A DNA stretch of 55,573 nt, taken from the NCBI RefSeq assembly GCF_049059935.1, contig NZ_JBMGQR010000023.1, positions 1 through 55,573 on the forward strand, given 5' to 3'. Within the stretch, counting starts at the first letter, position 1; every line of letters starts with the position of its first letter. This document shows positions 36,501-44,628 of the stretch, in pieces. Both the position numbers and the translations under genes were made by a program. The stretch is from JAURVT01 sp049059935. GTDB lineage: Bacteria > Actinomycetota > Actinomycetes > Propionibacteriales > Nocardioidaceae. Below the pieces are notes generated by a model. The model made no database searches. It saw nothing but the letters and a program-made list of their open reading frames with translations, and was not told the DNA's origin.

Positions 36501-38978
36501 TCAGCGGCGAGCGGTCGTCCGGAAGGTGATCTTCTTGGACACGGTGGTGGTCCGGGCGATCTTCTGCGTCGCGCGGATCGTGTAGGTGCCACGGTCGAGC
36601 TTGGTGCTGCGCAGCCGCCAGGTCCCGTTGTTTTTGACGGTGGTCGTGCCCAGCTTCTTGCCCTCCGTGGTGCGAACGGTGATGGTGGCGCCAGGGTTGC
36701 CGCGTCCGCGGACCGTGGGCCGCTTGGCGGCGGTGGGGGACACGGCCTTGGTGAGCGTGACCTTGACCCGCTCGACGGTCACTGCCCCTACCGCGGCCGG
36801 GGCCGACGAGCGGGCGCCAACGGTCTGGGTGGCGGTGAGCCGGTGGGTGCCGGTGCCGAGGGTGGAGGTGCGCACCGACCACCGGCCGTTGGTCGCGACG
36901 GTGGTCGTGGCGACGGCCTTGCTCCCGTCACGGACGGTGATCACCGCGCCGGGCGTGCCCCGGCCGGCGACGACCACTCCCGCACGGCTGGTCGTGGTGT
37001 AGACCTTCCCCGCCTTGGTGACACCCGAGACGGCCGTGGCCGACGGGGCGGGCACGACCGGCGGCGTCGGCGGTGCAGGGACGGTGGTGTCCACGCGCCA
37101 GGTGCGGGTGGCCGGGGTCGCGTCGACGTTGCCGGCGCTGTCACGTGCGGCGACCGTCAGCGTGTGGGCGCCGTCGGCCAGGTCGGTGATGGTGAACGGA
37201 CTGGCGCACACGCTGGGTGCGGCGCCGTCCAGACTGCACTCGAACTCGGCCCCGGTGTCGTCCGAGGACAGGTCGAAGGTGGCGTTGTCGGTCGTGGAGA
37301 CCGACCCCTGCGCCGGTCCGCCCGTGAGGGTCGTCTGCGGTGCGGTGGTGTCGGCGACGACGTGGGTGACGGATGCCGACGTGCTGGTGGCGAACTCGGT
37401 GGCGCCGTCGTAGGTCGCGGTCAGCGAGTGTGACCCGAGCGACAGGGCGGCGGTCGTCAGGGTCGCGGTGCCGTTGCTCACCGAAGCGGTGCCCAGCGTG
37501 GTGCTCCCGTCCTTGAAGGTGACGGTTCCGGTGGCGCCGGCGGGGGTCACGGTGGCCGTCAGCGTGGTCGCCGCTCCCTCGGACGAAGGGCTCGACGTCG
37601 ACAGGGCAGTGCTGGTCGCAGCGGCGTCGGCGACGCTGGTCAGCGTGACGTCGTTGCCGTCGCCACCGACGTAGCTGATGCGGAAGGTGCGGCCGGCTCC
37701 ACCGGGTGCGGTGACGCGAGCGCCCTCGGGCAGGCCGGCGAAGGACCCGGTGACGCCGCCGGTGGTGGTGAGGATGGTCAGCACGTCGCCGACGGCCGGG
37801 GTGTAGCCGTTCACCGTCGTGGTCAGTCGTGCGTCGTCGAGGTCGACGGCGTCGGCGACGATGACTCGAGAGTGACCGCTCGAGCCGTTGCCCGCGGCGG
37901 TGCCGTTCAGCTGGGCGTAGAAGGTGGAGTCGGCGTCGAGATCGAGCGAGCGCACGTCCGAGGTGAAGGGCGAGGTGCTGAATCCCGAGGTCACGGTGCC
38001 GCCGGTGCTGACCACGTCTCCCAGGTTGCCGCCTGCACCCGACACGGTGCCGCCCGCAAGCACGTCGACTGAACCGTTCACGGTGCCCTCGGTGGCCAGG
38101 GTGCCGGCCGCGACGACGGTGCCGCCGGTGTACGAAGCCGTGGCCAGCACGTCGAGCACGCCAGCCCCGGCCTTGGTGAGGGCGAACGGCCCACCAGCTT
38201 GACCGAGGGTCGTGGGGATCAGCATGAAGGTGTTGGCCGCGGTGCCGACGGTGGCGTCGGCGGCCATCGTGACGCTCTGCACGACGTTGTTGCCGGTGCC
38301 GTTGTAGAGGGCGCCGACACCACCGGCTCCCTGTCCGGCGATGCGGACGAGCTCGCTCGTGTTGATGGTGCCGCGCACCTCGAGCGTGGCGCCGGCGGCC
38401 ACGTCGGTGACGTTGCCTGCGGTGGTCGACCCTAGGGCGGAGCTGTTGGCGATGGCCAGAGTGCCTTGGTTGACGGACGTGACGCCGGCGTAGGTGTTGG
38501 CAACCCCCAGGACGACCGTGCCACTGCCGGTCTTGGTGATGCCAGACGTGCCCGACAGCGCAGCGTTCAGGGCGAGGACTCCGGACCCACCCACCGTGAT
38601 CGCACCGGGGTTGGAGATGGGTGTGGCGACCGCTGAGGTGCCAGACGTGTAGTCGGCGGTCAGTCCGCCGGTGAGTTCAATCGCGTTGCCAGAGACGCTG
38701 TAACCCGCGCCGCCGACACGGATCGACTCGAACGAGGTCCCAGTCGGCAGGTCGTTGACGACGGTGGTTCGCGCCGAACCGGCCGGGAAGACCAGGGCGT
38801 CCCCTGCGACGGGGACCTGGGCCGGGCTCCAGTTCGCGGCGGTGTTCATCGAGGAGCTGACGTCCCCCGTCCAGGTGCTGGTCGTGCCCGCGGCCGAGGC
38901 CGGCACCGAGACCAGCCCGCCCAGCACCACCGCCGACGCTACTGCTGACATGGCCAAGCCGACGGCTCGTTTCTGCAT
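36501..38978 (-). CDS. Secreted protein with autotransporter-type beta repeats and Ig-like domains
   Basis: 825 aa from ATG 38978, with GAGGAG upstream; an earlier in-frame start is unsupported. Signal peptide MQKRAVGLAMSAVASAVV ending near SVPASA-A. Next come beta-helix-like repeats, including a passenger-associated repeat (GITKTGSGTVVLGVANTYAG then VTSVNQGTLAI), up to ~residue 450. Then a Big_3-type Ig domain (TLTATVTPAGATGTVTFKDG), a FECSLDGAAPSVC module, and two tandem Ig-like units (RGTPGAVITVRDG; RGNPGATITVRT). The C-terminus is basic (KKITFRTTARR). No LPXTG or other anchor is seen. Likely an extracellular or wall-associated adhesive protein; binding partner unknown. Confidence 0.88.
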   Translation of the reverse strand: MQKRAVGLAMSAVASAVVLGGLVSVPASAAGTTSTWTGDVSSSMNTAANWSPAQVPVAGDALVFPAGSARTTVVNDLPTGTSFESIRVGGAGYSVSGNAIELTGGLTADYTSGTSAVATPISNPGAITVGGSGVLALNAALSGTSGITKTGSGTVVLGVANTYAGVTSVNQGTLAIANSSALGSTTAGNVTDVAAGATLEVRGTINTSELVRIAGQGAGGVGALYNGTGNNVVQSVTMAADATVGTAANTFMLIPTTLGQAGGPFALTKAGAGVLDVLATASYTGGTVVAAGTLATEGTVNGSVDVLAGGTVSGAGGNLGDVVSTGGTVTSGFSTSPFTSDVRSLDLDADSTFYAQLNGTAAGNGSSGHSRVIVADAVDLDDARLTTTVNGYTPAVGDVLTILTTTGGVTGSFAGLPEGARVTAPGGAGRTFRISYVGGDGNDVTLTSVADAAATSTALSTSSPSSEGAATTLTATVTPAGATGTVTFKDGSTTLGTASVSNGTATLTTAALSLGSHSLTATYDGATEFATSTSASVTHVVADTTAPQTTLTGGPAQGSVSTTDNATFDLSSDDTGAEFECSLDGAAPSVCASPFTITDLADGAHTLTVAARDSAGNVDATPATRTWRVDTTVPAPPTPPVVPAPSATAVSGVTKAGKVYTTTSRAGVVVAGRGTPGAVITVRDGSKAVATTTVATNGRWSVRTSTLGTGTHRLTATQTVGARSSAPAAVGAVTVERVKVTLTKAVSPTAAKRPTVRGRGNPGATITVRTTEGKKLGTTTVKNNGTWRLRSTKLDRGTYTIRATQKIARTTTVSKKITFRTTARR

Positions 38979-39359
38979 CTTGCTCTCCTCAAGGTCGGGG
39001 GGTTGCGCCCGCGGCACCGATCGCCGGTCTCGGACCGGGCTCCGACGTGCCTGTCGGGGGCGTGACCGCGTCTGGTGCCGAAGGCACCTGGTCCGCAGCT
39101 ACCGCGTCCCCATCGGCACCACAGACCGATCCATGAACACTTCGACGGCGACGTCCGAAGACTGACGAGACGTTGCGTTCGGCTCGATCGGGAACCAGAC
39201 CGCACGCACGGGTCGAGACGGAAACGCCGTCGACGACGAGACGTTCGCGCGTGGGGTCGACCACGCGCCGGGCATCGAGGCCCTGCAGATCCGCGCCTTG
39301 GCCGCAGTTCCGACGATGGTCAGGGGCCGGTGCTGGCGCGTGGTGCCAGATCACCCGGA

Positions 39360-39957
39360 CCGGTGGTCCTGATTCGGGCGGACAGGGACGCGTTGCCGGT
39401 CCAGGAGGCCACAGGATCGACCTACGCGAGCACGCGACGCGGCGTCGACGCCGACGGCAACGACGTGCCGGTGATGCACGCTCGCGGCCAGGACATGCAC
39501 GTCACATGCCCCTGCTCGACGCCGCCGCGCGCCCAGCGGGCGACGGGTCGTGGGCGGGCACACTGATCGCGCTCTCCAGCCTGCGGAGAGGGTCGTGCGG
39601 GGTGATGCCGCAATGGTCTCCGACGACCGGCCCCGGCCGTCCCCAACGATCCCGAGGCCGTTCGGCGTACATGGACGTCACTGGAGTCCGTCGGCGGTCC
39701 GGGCCGACTCATCGATCCCGGGCCGGTGACCGGCAGCGAGGACGTCGGCGTACCGGCCGCCGCCGCTGGTGCCCCCACGGTGTTCTGGCTGCTCGGAGGC
39801 GCGGACCTCGCGGCCTTCGCCGGCGCAACCGGCATCGACGACGTCCGCGGCACCATGGCGGAGCTGCCCTCGAACCACTCCCCGGCCTACGCCCCAGTCC
39901 TCGACCCCACGCTGGACGTCGGTGTGGCGTGCCTGGTCGAAGCCGCCGGGCATGGCT
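39360..39957 (+). pseudogene. Degraded M20 amidohydrolase
   Basis: Three fragments in two frames match M20 peptidase/amidohydrolase in order. First: GPVVLIRADRDALPVQEATG then VPVMHARGQDMHVTC (about 39360-39512). Second: LLDAAARPAGDGSWAGTLIAL (other frame, to ~39590). Third: GSEDVGVPAAAAGAPTVFWL, then AELPSNHSPAYAPVLDPTLD (about 39732-39955). The metal motif HACGHD has become HARGQD, the central domain is missing, and frames change, so it is non-functional. It is closer to the HYAP/NHSPxYAP group than to the intact gene at 31866. Nothing else is seen in 38979-39360. Confidence 0.75.
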
Positions 39958-40136
39958 CGAGTCCGTCTGACACCGGCGGGGTCGAACGAGGCAGTGGCCG
40001 ACGTGCCGTCCCGCAGGCTGATCCCGCCGCGAAACGCCGGCTGCTGGCGGCGATCGGCGGGCCGTCGTGCAGGTCGCGGGTCCCGTGAAGGTCGTTCGCT
40101 GTTCGAGGCCGTCGGTCGCGACCGGACGTCAACCGA

Positions 40137-40742
40137 TCACAGCCTGACGCGGACGCGTTCGGCTGCTGCGAGCGTGGCGATCATCTGGGCTGCTGCGTCA
40201 GGGTCGTGGAAGGAGAACGCCCACATGGTCGAGGCACCTGTGGCCTGCATGTGCTGCGCGGTGAAGGCGTTGCGGGGTACCGAGACGGTGTTGCTTCCTG
40301 CCTTGGCGTTGAAGGTGAAGGGGCCCGGTACACGGACCACCCGGCCCCAGGGCAGGGTGCGTAGGCAGCCTGAGGCAGGCAGGACGTTCTCGTGGTCGGC
40401 GGTCCAGTCCACCCTGCCCTCGACGCGGACGTCGTCGGGCGGGACGTAGGCCAGGGGCAACACCCACGTCGGGCGGAAGGGCAGTCGCGTGTGGCTCACC
40501 AGCGCTCGTTCGTGGATCCGCTGCTCGATGAGCAGGCGTTCGCCGAAGATGTAGAGACTCGCCGGCGTGAGCATGGCGAGGAGGGCGAGCGTGAGAGGCC
40601 AGGTGGACAGGTCCACGGCGAGTCCCGCGACCGCCAGGACGACCACCGGTCCGAGCATCAGCGCATAGGCGAGCCCGTGGTTCAACGGTCGGTCGACCTG
40701 CCGCAGGGGGCCCACGGACGGGTCGTTGAAGATGCGAGCCAA
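40137..40742 (-). CDS. Membrane-anchored hypothetical protein (PH-like cytosolic domain)
   Basis: 201 aa, TTG start with GGAG five bases upstream. Two N-terminal membrane helices (LAYALMLGPVVVLAVAGLAVDL and PLTLALLAMLTPASLYIFG) are followed by a beta-rich domain: LPLAYVPPDDVRVEGRVDW, VVRVPGPFTFNAKAGSNTV. The C-terminal helix (DAAAQMIATLAAAERV) is reminiscent of bacterial PH-like proteins. No assigned function. Confidence 0.65.
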   Translation of the reverse strand: MARIFNDPSVGPLRQVDRPLNHGLAYALMLGPVVVLAVAGLAVDLSTWPLTLALLAMLTPASLYIFGERLLIEQRIHERALVSHTRLPFRPTWVLPLAYVPPDDVRVEGRVDWTADHENVLPASGCLRTLPWGRVVRVPGPFTFNAKAGSNTVSVPRNAFTAQHMQATGASTMWAFSFHDPDAAAQMIATLAAAERVRVRL

Positions 40743-40856
40743 CGGTGCTCCAACGTTTTGAGTGCACGGTTCTGGCCGCCATCGTAGGTGCGGCGGGCGC
40801 GTTCTTGTCCGAAGCCGGTGTTGCCCTCGGGTCAGGGACGTTGCTTGGGTGTACTC

Positions 40857-41240
40857 ATGGGAGCGTGGGTCGGGCTGGTCGTGGGATCGGTGATGATCGC
40901 GTCGGGTGCCTACTTCCGCCGGGGCAGAGGGCCTGGGGCTCGCTGGTGGGTGGACGACCAGCGAGTGGGGGCGGCGGGCTTCGCGAGCCCCGCTGGTGTC
41001 GCGCTGGCCGTCCTGCCGGGCATGGGCTTGGTGGCCGTCGCACTCAGCATCCCCGCGCTCGTCCCGGGCGCCGCGATCGAGGCGGTGGGCTTCGTGGTCC
41101 TCGCGGTCGGCGTCCTCGTGGGCGTGGTGGGTGGTGCGTTCCCGCGGACGGTCGCACCCGATTGGTGGCGGGACGCCGACCGCGAACGTTCTCGGAAGAT
41201 CACGTCGAAGGCGTCCAAGCGGCCCCGGCGCCGAGGCTGA
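40857..41240 (+). CDS. Small membrane protein
   Basis: 127 aa from ATG 40857. First helix WVGLVVGSVMIASGAYF, a loop RRGRGPGARWWVDDQRVGAA, then helices VALAVLPGMGLVAVALSIPAL and AVGFVVLAVGVLVGVVGGAF. The tail is basic (RSRKITSKASKRPRRRG). No family recognised. Divergent from the 40742 gene. Confidence 0.65.
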   Translation: MGAWVGLVVGSVMIASGAYFRRGRGPGARWWVDDQRVGAAGFASPAGVALAVLPGMGLVAVALSIPALVPGAAIEAVGFVVLAVGVLVGVVGGAFPRTVAPDWWRDADRERSRKITSKASKRPRRRG

Positions 41241-41422
41241 CAGTCAGATGCGACGACCAGGTGCACTCGTGCCGGCAGGTCAAGCAACCGGCAAGATCGC
41301 GTCACGATACGCCCCGCGCCATGGGAGCATCCCCGGTGAGACGTGCACCGTGCGTGACGACCAGCGGCGAGCGTCGCCGGTCGGGGTCTCCTGGTCGGGT
41401 CGAAGGACGGGTTGTCGTCCCT

Positions 41423-42067
41423 TCAGCGCGTGGCCCGCAGCTCGGGTCGCCCGGACAGGACTTCGGCCGCTGGTGAGGCCAGAGCCGCCTCGCACTGCGG
41501 GTAGGTCAGGCCACTGCTGGGTGCGCCGTTGATGGTCCAGCCGGTAGGGGAGCCGCCGGACCGGGTGAGCTCGCGCGCACCGCGCGCGACCGGCTCGGGG
41601 TACGCCGTGGTCCAGGTGTCGTCGTCGAAGCGTCGCTTCTCGACCCGGGAGAGGTCCTGGCAGAACGACACGGTCGCGGTGTCGCCATCCGCGACGACGT
41701 CCATGAGGCGGTAGCGGACGGGTCCGCGGTAGAGCACGCCGTCGGCCTCTCCGGAGCGTGGGAACTCCAGCAGGTCCGAGTCTTCGATGCTGTCCCACGC
41801 GGGGTCGACGTGTCCGCCGTACCGCAGACCGAGCTCGGAGTAGAACTGTTGGGCCCGCGTGGTGAGCATCGCATCAGCGACGCTCGAGGCCATCGTGCTG
41901 TCCTGCTCCCACGTGAAGAAGTCGCCGGCTCCGGACGGCGGCGTCGTCGTCCGTGGTGCCGGTTGTGGGGTGGTCGACTCGTCGTCGCGCGTGGACGTCG
42001 AGCATCCGGCGACGGCCAGCACGAGCAGGCACACGGTGGGGGCGGCGACATTCATCCGGGCCCTCAC
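41423..42067 (-). CDS. Predicted lipoprotein of unknown function
   Basis: 214 aa (GTG 42067; ATG 42055 is an alternative). Lipoprotein signal MNVAAPTVCLLVLAVAG-C, then a Ser/Thr/Pro linker. The globular domain has ADAMLTTRAQQFYSELGLRY, YRGPVRYRLMDVVADGDTAT and a late TYPQCEAALAS. The fold may be NTF2/DUF-like, but no motif is decisive. Anchored on the outer face of the membrane. Convergent with the 41240 gene. Confidence 0.75.
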   Translation of the reverse strand: MRARMNVAAPTVCLLVLAVAGCSTSTRDDESTTPQPAPRTTTPPSGAGDFFTWEQDSTMASSVADAMLTTRAQQFYSELGLRYGGHVDPAWDSIEDSDLLEFPRSGEADGVLYRGPVRYRLMDVVADGDTATVSFCQDLSRVEKRRFDDDTWTTAYPEPVARGARELTRSGGSPTGWTINGAPSSGLTYPQCEAALASPAAEVLSGRPELRATR

Positions 42068-42070
42068 AAG

Positions 42071-42172
42071 TCACATGCTGCCATCGAGATAGTCGTCGAC
42101 GCGTCCGTCGGTGTTGGTACCTCTGGGGGTTCGGGGCGGCCGGCCGCCGCCGTCCTCGTCGGGTCTGCTCAT
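42071..42172 (-). CDS. Possible 33-aa ORF upstream of the lipoprotein
   Basis: ATG 42172 to TGA 42071, reading MSRPDEDGGGRPPRTPRG then TNTDGRVDDYLDGSM. It ends 3 nt before the lipoprotein GTG. TAGCCT lies 8 nt before the ATG, so a leaderless start is conceivable. Short and polar, so it may be only leader RNA. The rest of 42068-42478 shows nothing I can support. Confidence 0.3.
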   Translation of the reverse strand: MSRPDEDGGGRPPRTPRGTNTDGRVDDYLDGSM

Positions 42173-42478
42173 GGCCGACCAGGCTAGGTGGTGAAGGGGT
42201 CGTCACTCCCTCGCCGACCGGGCGCTCGAGGCCCTCGCCATGGAAACGGCGAGCGTCGGATCGGCGTTGGTCGGTGCAGGCCCCGGGTGCTCGTGAGGCA
42301 GGCGCAGGAGACCCCCAGGGGTCCTGCGGGGGCACGCTCTCGCATTCGACGGGTTGTCAGCACGCAGTGGGACACGCTCCTGTGGGCCCTGTCCCGGTCG
42401 GCCATCGACCTGTGGAACGACCCGTGGGCTGGTCGGGGTGAGGATCGCGCCGCGTTCGTGCCCGACGCCGCCGGCACC

Positions 42479-42660
42479 TCAGCGAACGGTGAGGCGCATG
42501 ACGCAGTTGACGGCGCCCTTGGGGCGCACGTAGGCGAAGCCGGCCTGCTCGAACACCAAGTGCACCAGCACCCGCCGAACACCCCACCGTGCCGCTCGAC
42601 CATCGCGGCGAACTGGTCCCACGTCTGCGCCGTCAGGGCCCTGACCTCGAACTCACCCAT
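42479..42660 (-). pseudogene. GNAT acetyltransferase remnant with internal deletion
   Basis: The start MGEFEVRALTAQTWDQFAAM then VERHGGVFGGCWCTW is the N-terminus of a ~190-aa GNAT family. It is followed directly, in another frame, by LVFEQAGFAYVRPKGAVNCV then MRLTVR and stop, the C-terminus of the same family. About 130 central residues, including the acetyl-CoA site, are gone and the junction is out of frame. No direct repeat at the junction is obvious. Confidence 0.75.
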
Positions 42661-42927
42661 CCGCTCTCCTCATGGTTTGCAAGCAACCATCAGACGGTGC
42701 GCCGCTAGACCGTCGGGCAGCGGCCCGGCTGTCTTGGTGACGTTGCCCCACGCCAACCGGGCGCACATGGGAGAACGAACCGTTCGTGCTCTCCGCGAGA
42801 CCTTGGGGTGTGGGTTGCTGAGGCGGGGCCCTGGTCGCGAGGATGTGGGCGTGAGGAAGGAAGGTTCAGCTCAGGTGGGCGTCGCAGATGGTTCCCTGGG
42901 GTCGGCCTTCGTGGTCTCCCTCGGTCG

Positions 42928-44628
42928 ATGGCGGGCGTGACCGGCCGGCGACGGGCTGTCGTGCGCGTCGCACTCGTCGGCGTCCTTCTCGCCCTTGCGG
43001 GCTGCACGACCACGGTCGAACCACCGAAGCGGGACACCGTCATCGACCTGCTGCAGGAGAACTGGCAGCACGTCCCGGGGATCGTGGCAGGCGGCGACGG
43101 GCTGCAGGTGACGGCGACCGGCCGGGGCATCGTCGAGCAGGACGGTGACGGAGGCCAGCCAGACCCTCCCGTCAACCTCGCCGGGACGCACCTGGTGGGC
43201 GCTGACGATTTCAGGCTCGGCGCTTCCTTCACGAGCGTGACCGCCGATGCCACCGTGTCCCTCTACGATCGTCCGCCGGTCATCTCCGACGAGTTCCGGA
43301 TCGAGCCTGCGGGACTTCGCCTCACCCTCGACGGTGACGACCTCGAGATCGCCCTCTTCGACGGTTCGACGCAGCAGGACGCCACCAGCCCGCAGCCGGC
43401 GGAGGAGGACAGCGTCAGGCTCCCGGACCCTGGGGCGGAGCTGTCCGTGCACCGTCTCGGCGACCAGATCGAGATCACGAGCGACGGCGCGACGGTGTCC
43501 ACGCTGCCGCGGGGCGAGGTCTTCGACTCGGGCGAGCTGTGGCTGGGCCTGTCGAGCGACGAGGGGTCCTTCACGGTCAGCTCGCTCGAGGCGTCGGCGC
43601 CCGGAGACTCCTTGGCCACCGCAGGCCCCGTCGCGGTGGACGCCGAACGGTCGCCGGAGGGCCTGCAGGCCCTCGCCGCCCGCTCTCGTCCGGACTTCCT
43701 CGTCGGCGCGGCGGTGGCCCTCGGCCCGTTGGCCTCGGACGAGGACTACGCGGACGAGCTCGTCGGCAACTTCGGCGGTCTCACCCCGGAGAACGCGATG
43801 AAGCCGCAGGCGCTGTCCCCCCGGCAGGGCGAGTACCACTTCGAGGACGCCGACGCGCTCCTCGACCTCGCCGAGAGCAAAGGCATCGCCGTCCACGGCC
43901 ACACCATCGCCTTCACCGAGGCGATGCCCCGCTGGATGCAGGATCTTCCCACCGACAGCGAGCAGGACCGTCGGGCCAGCGCCAAGGCCCTGCTCGACTA
44001 CGTCACCACCGTCGTCACGCACTTCAAGGGCCGGCTCCACTCCCTCGACGTCGTCAACGAGCCCTTCGACGTCGACCAGGGGACCGACCTGCAGGAGAAC
44101 ACCTGGCTGCGCGTCTTCGGGGAGGCCTACCCGGTGGTCGTCTCGCAGGCGGTCCACGACGCCGACCCCGACGTCCAGCAGTTCATCAACGAGAACGGCG
44201 CCGACGTGCCGGGGCCTCGGCAGGACGCCCTGCGCGAGCTGGCCATCGACACCAACGCGCGAGGCGGGCACATCGACGGCGTCGGCCTGCAAGCCCACGT
44301 CTACGACCTCGACACCGATGCCGTCTCGGCCGACGACCTCGCCACGACGTTCGACACGTTCCAGGACGCGGGACTCGTCGTCCGGATCTCTGAGAACGAC
44401 GTCACCGACGACCAGGGTCAGGACGTCCAGGCGGAGCAGTACGCCACGATCCTCGCGGCCTGCCTCCGGTCGGAGGTCTGCGTCTCCTACACGACGTGGG
44501 GCGTGGACGACCGGTACGACTGGTTCGTCGATGACGACGGAGGCCTGCAGCAGGGCCACGACCTCCTCTTCGACGACGGAGAGCCGACCCCCGCCTACGA
44601 CGCGACAAGGGCCGTGCTCGAGAGCTGA
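42928..44628 (+). CDS. GH10 endo-beta-1,4-xylanase-like lipoprotein
   Basis: 566 aa from ATG 42928 (GTG 42937 possible). Lipoprotein signal RRRAVVRVALVGVLLALAG-C26. Residues ~30-235 form a beta-rich accessory domain. GH10 follows from ~245: LVGNFGGLTPENAMKPQAL, IAVHGHTIAF, acid/base Glu378 in LDVVNEPFDV, GVGLQAHVYD, and nucleophile Glu489 in VRISENDVTD, where most relatives have TELD. It ends SYTTWGVDDRYDWFVDDD. Predicted to cut xylan or a related glycan at the cell surface. The 267 nt before it hold no supported feature. Its last 227 nt overlap the run-on end of the opposite gene. Confidence 0.88.
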   Translation: MAGVTGRRRAVVRVALVGVLLALAGCTTTVEPPKRDTVIDLLQENWQHVPGIVAGGDGLQVTATGRGIVEQDGDGGQPDPPVNLAGTHLVGADDFRLGASFTSVTADATVSLYDRPPVISDEFRIEPAGLRLTLDGDDLEIALFDGSTQQDATSPQPAEEDSVRLPDPGAELSVHRLGDQIEITSDGATVSTLPRGEVFDSGELWLGLSSDEGSFTVSSLEASAPGDSLATAGPVAVDAERSPEGLQALAARSRPDFLVGAAVALGPLASDEDYADELVGNFGGLTPENAMKPQALSPRQGEYHFEDADALLDLAESKGIAVHGHTIAFTEAMPRWMQDLPTDSEQDRRASAKALLDYVTTVVTHFKGRLHSLDVVNEPFDVDQGTDLQENTWLRVFGEAYPVVVSQAVHDADPDVQQFINENGADVPGPRQDALRELAIDTNARGGHIDGVGLQAHVYDLDTDAVSADDLATTFDTFQDAGLVVRISENDVTDDQGQDVQAEQYATILAACLRSEVCVSYTTWGVDDRYDWFVDDDGGLQQGHDLLFDDGEPTPAYDATRAVLES

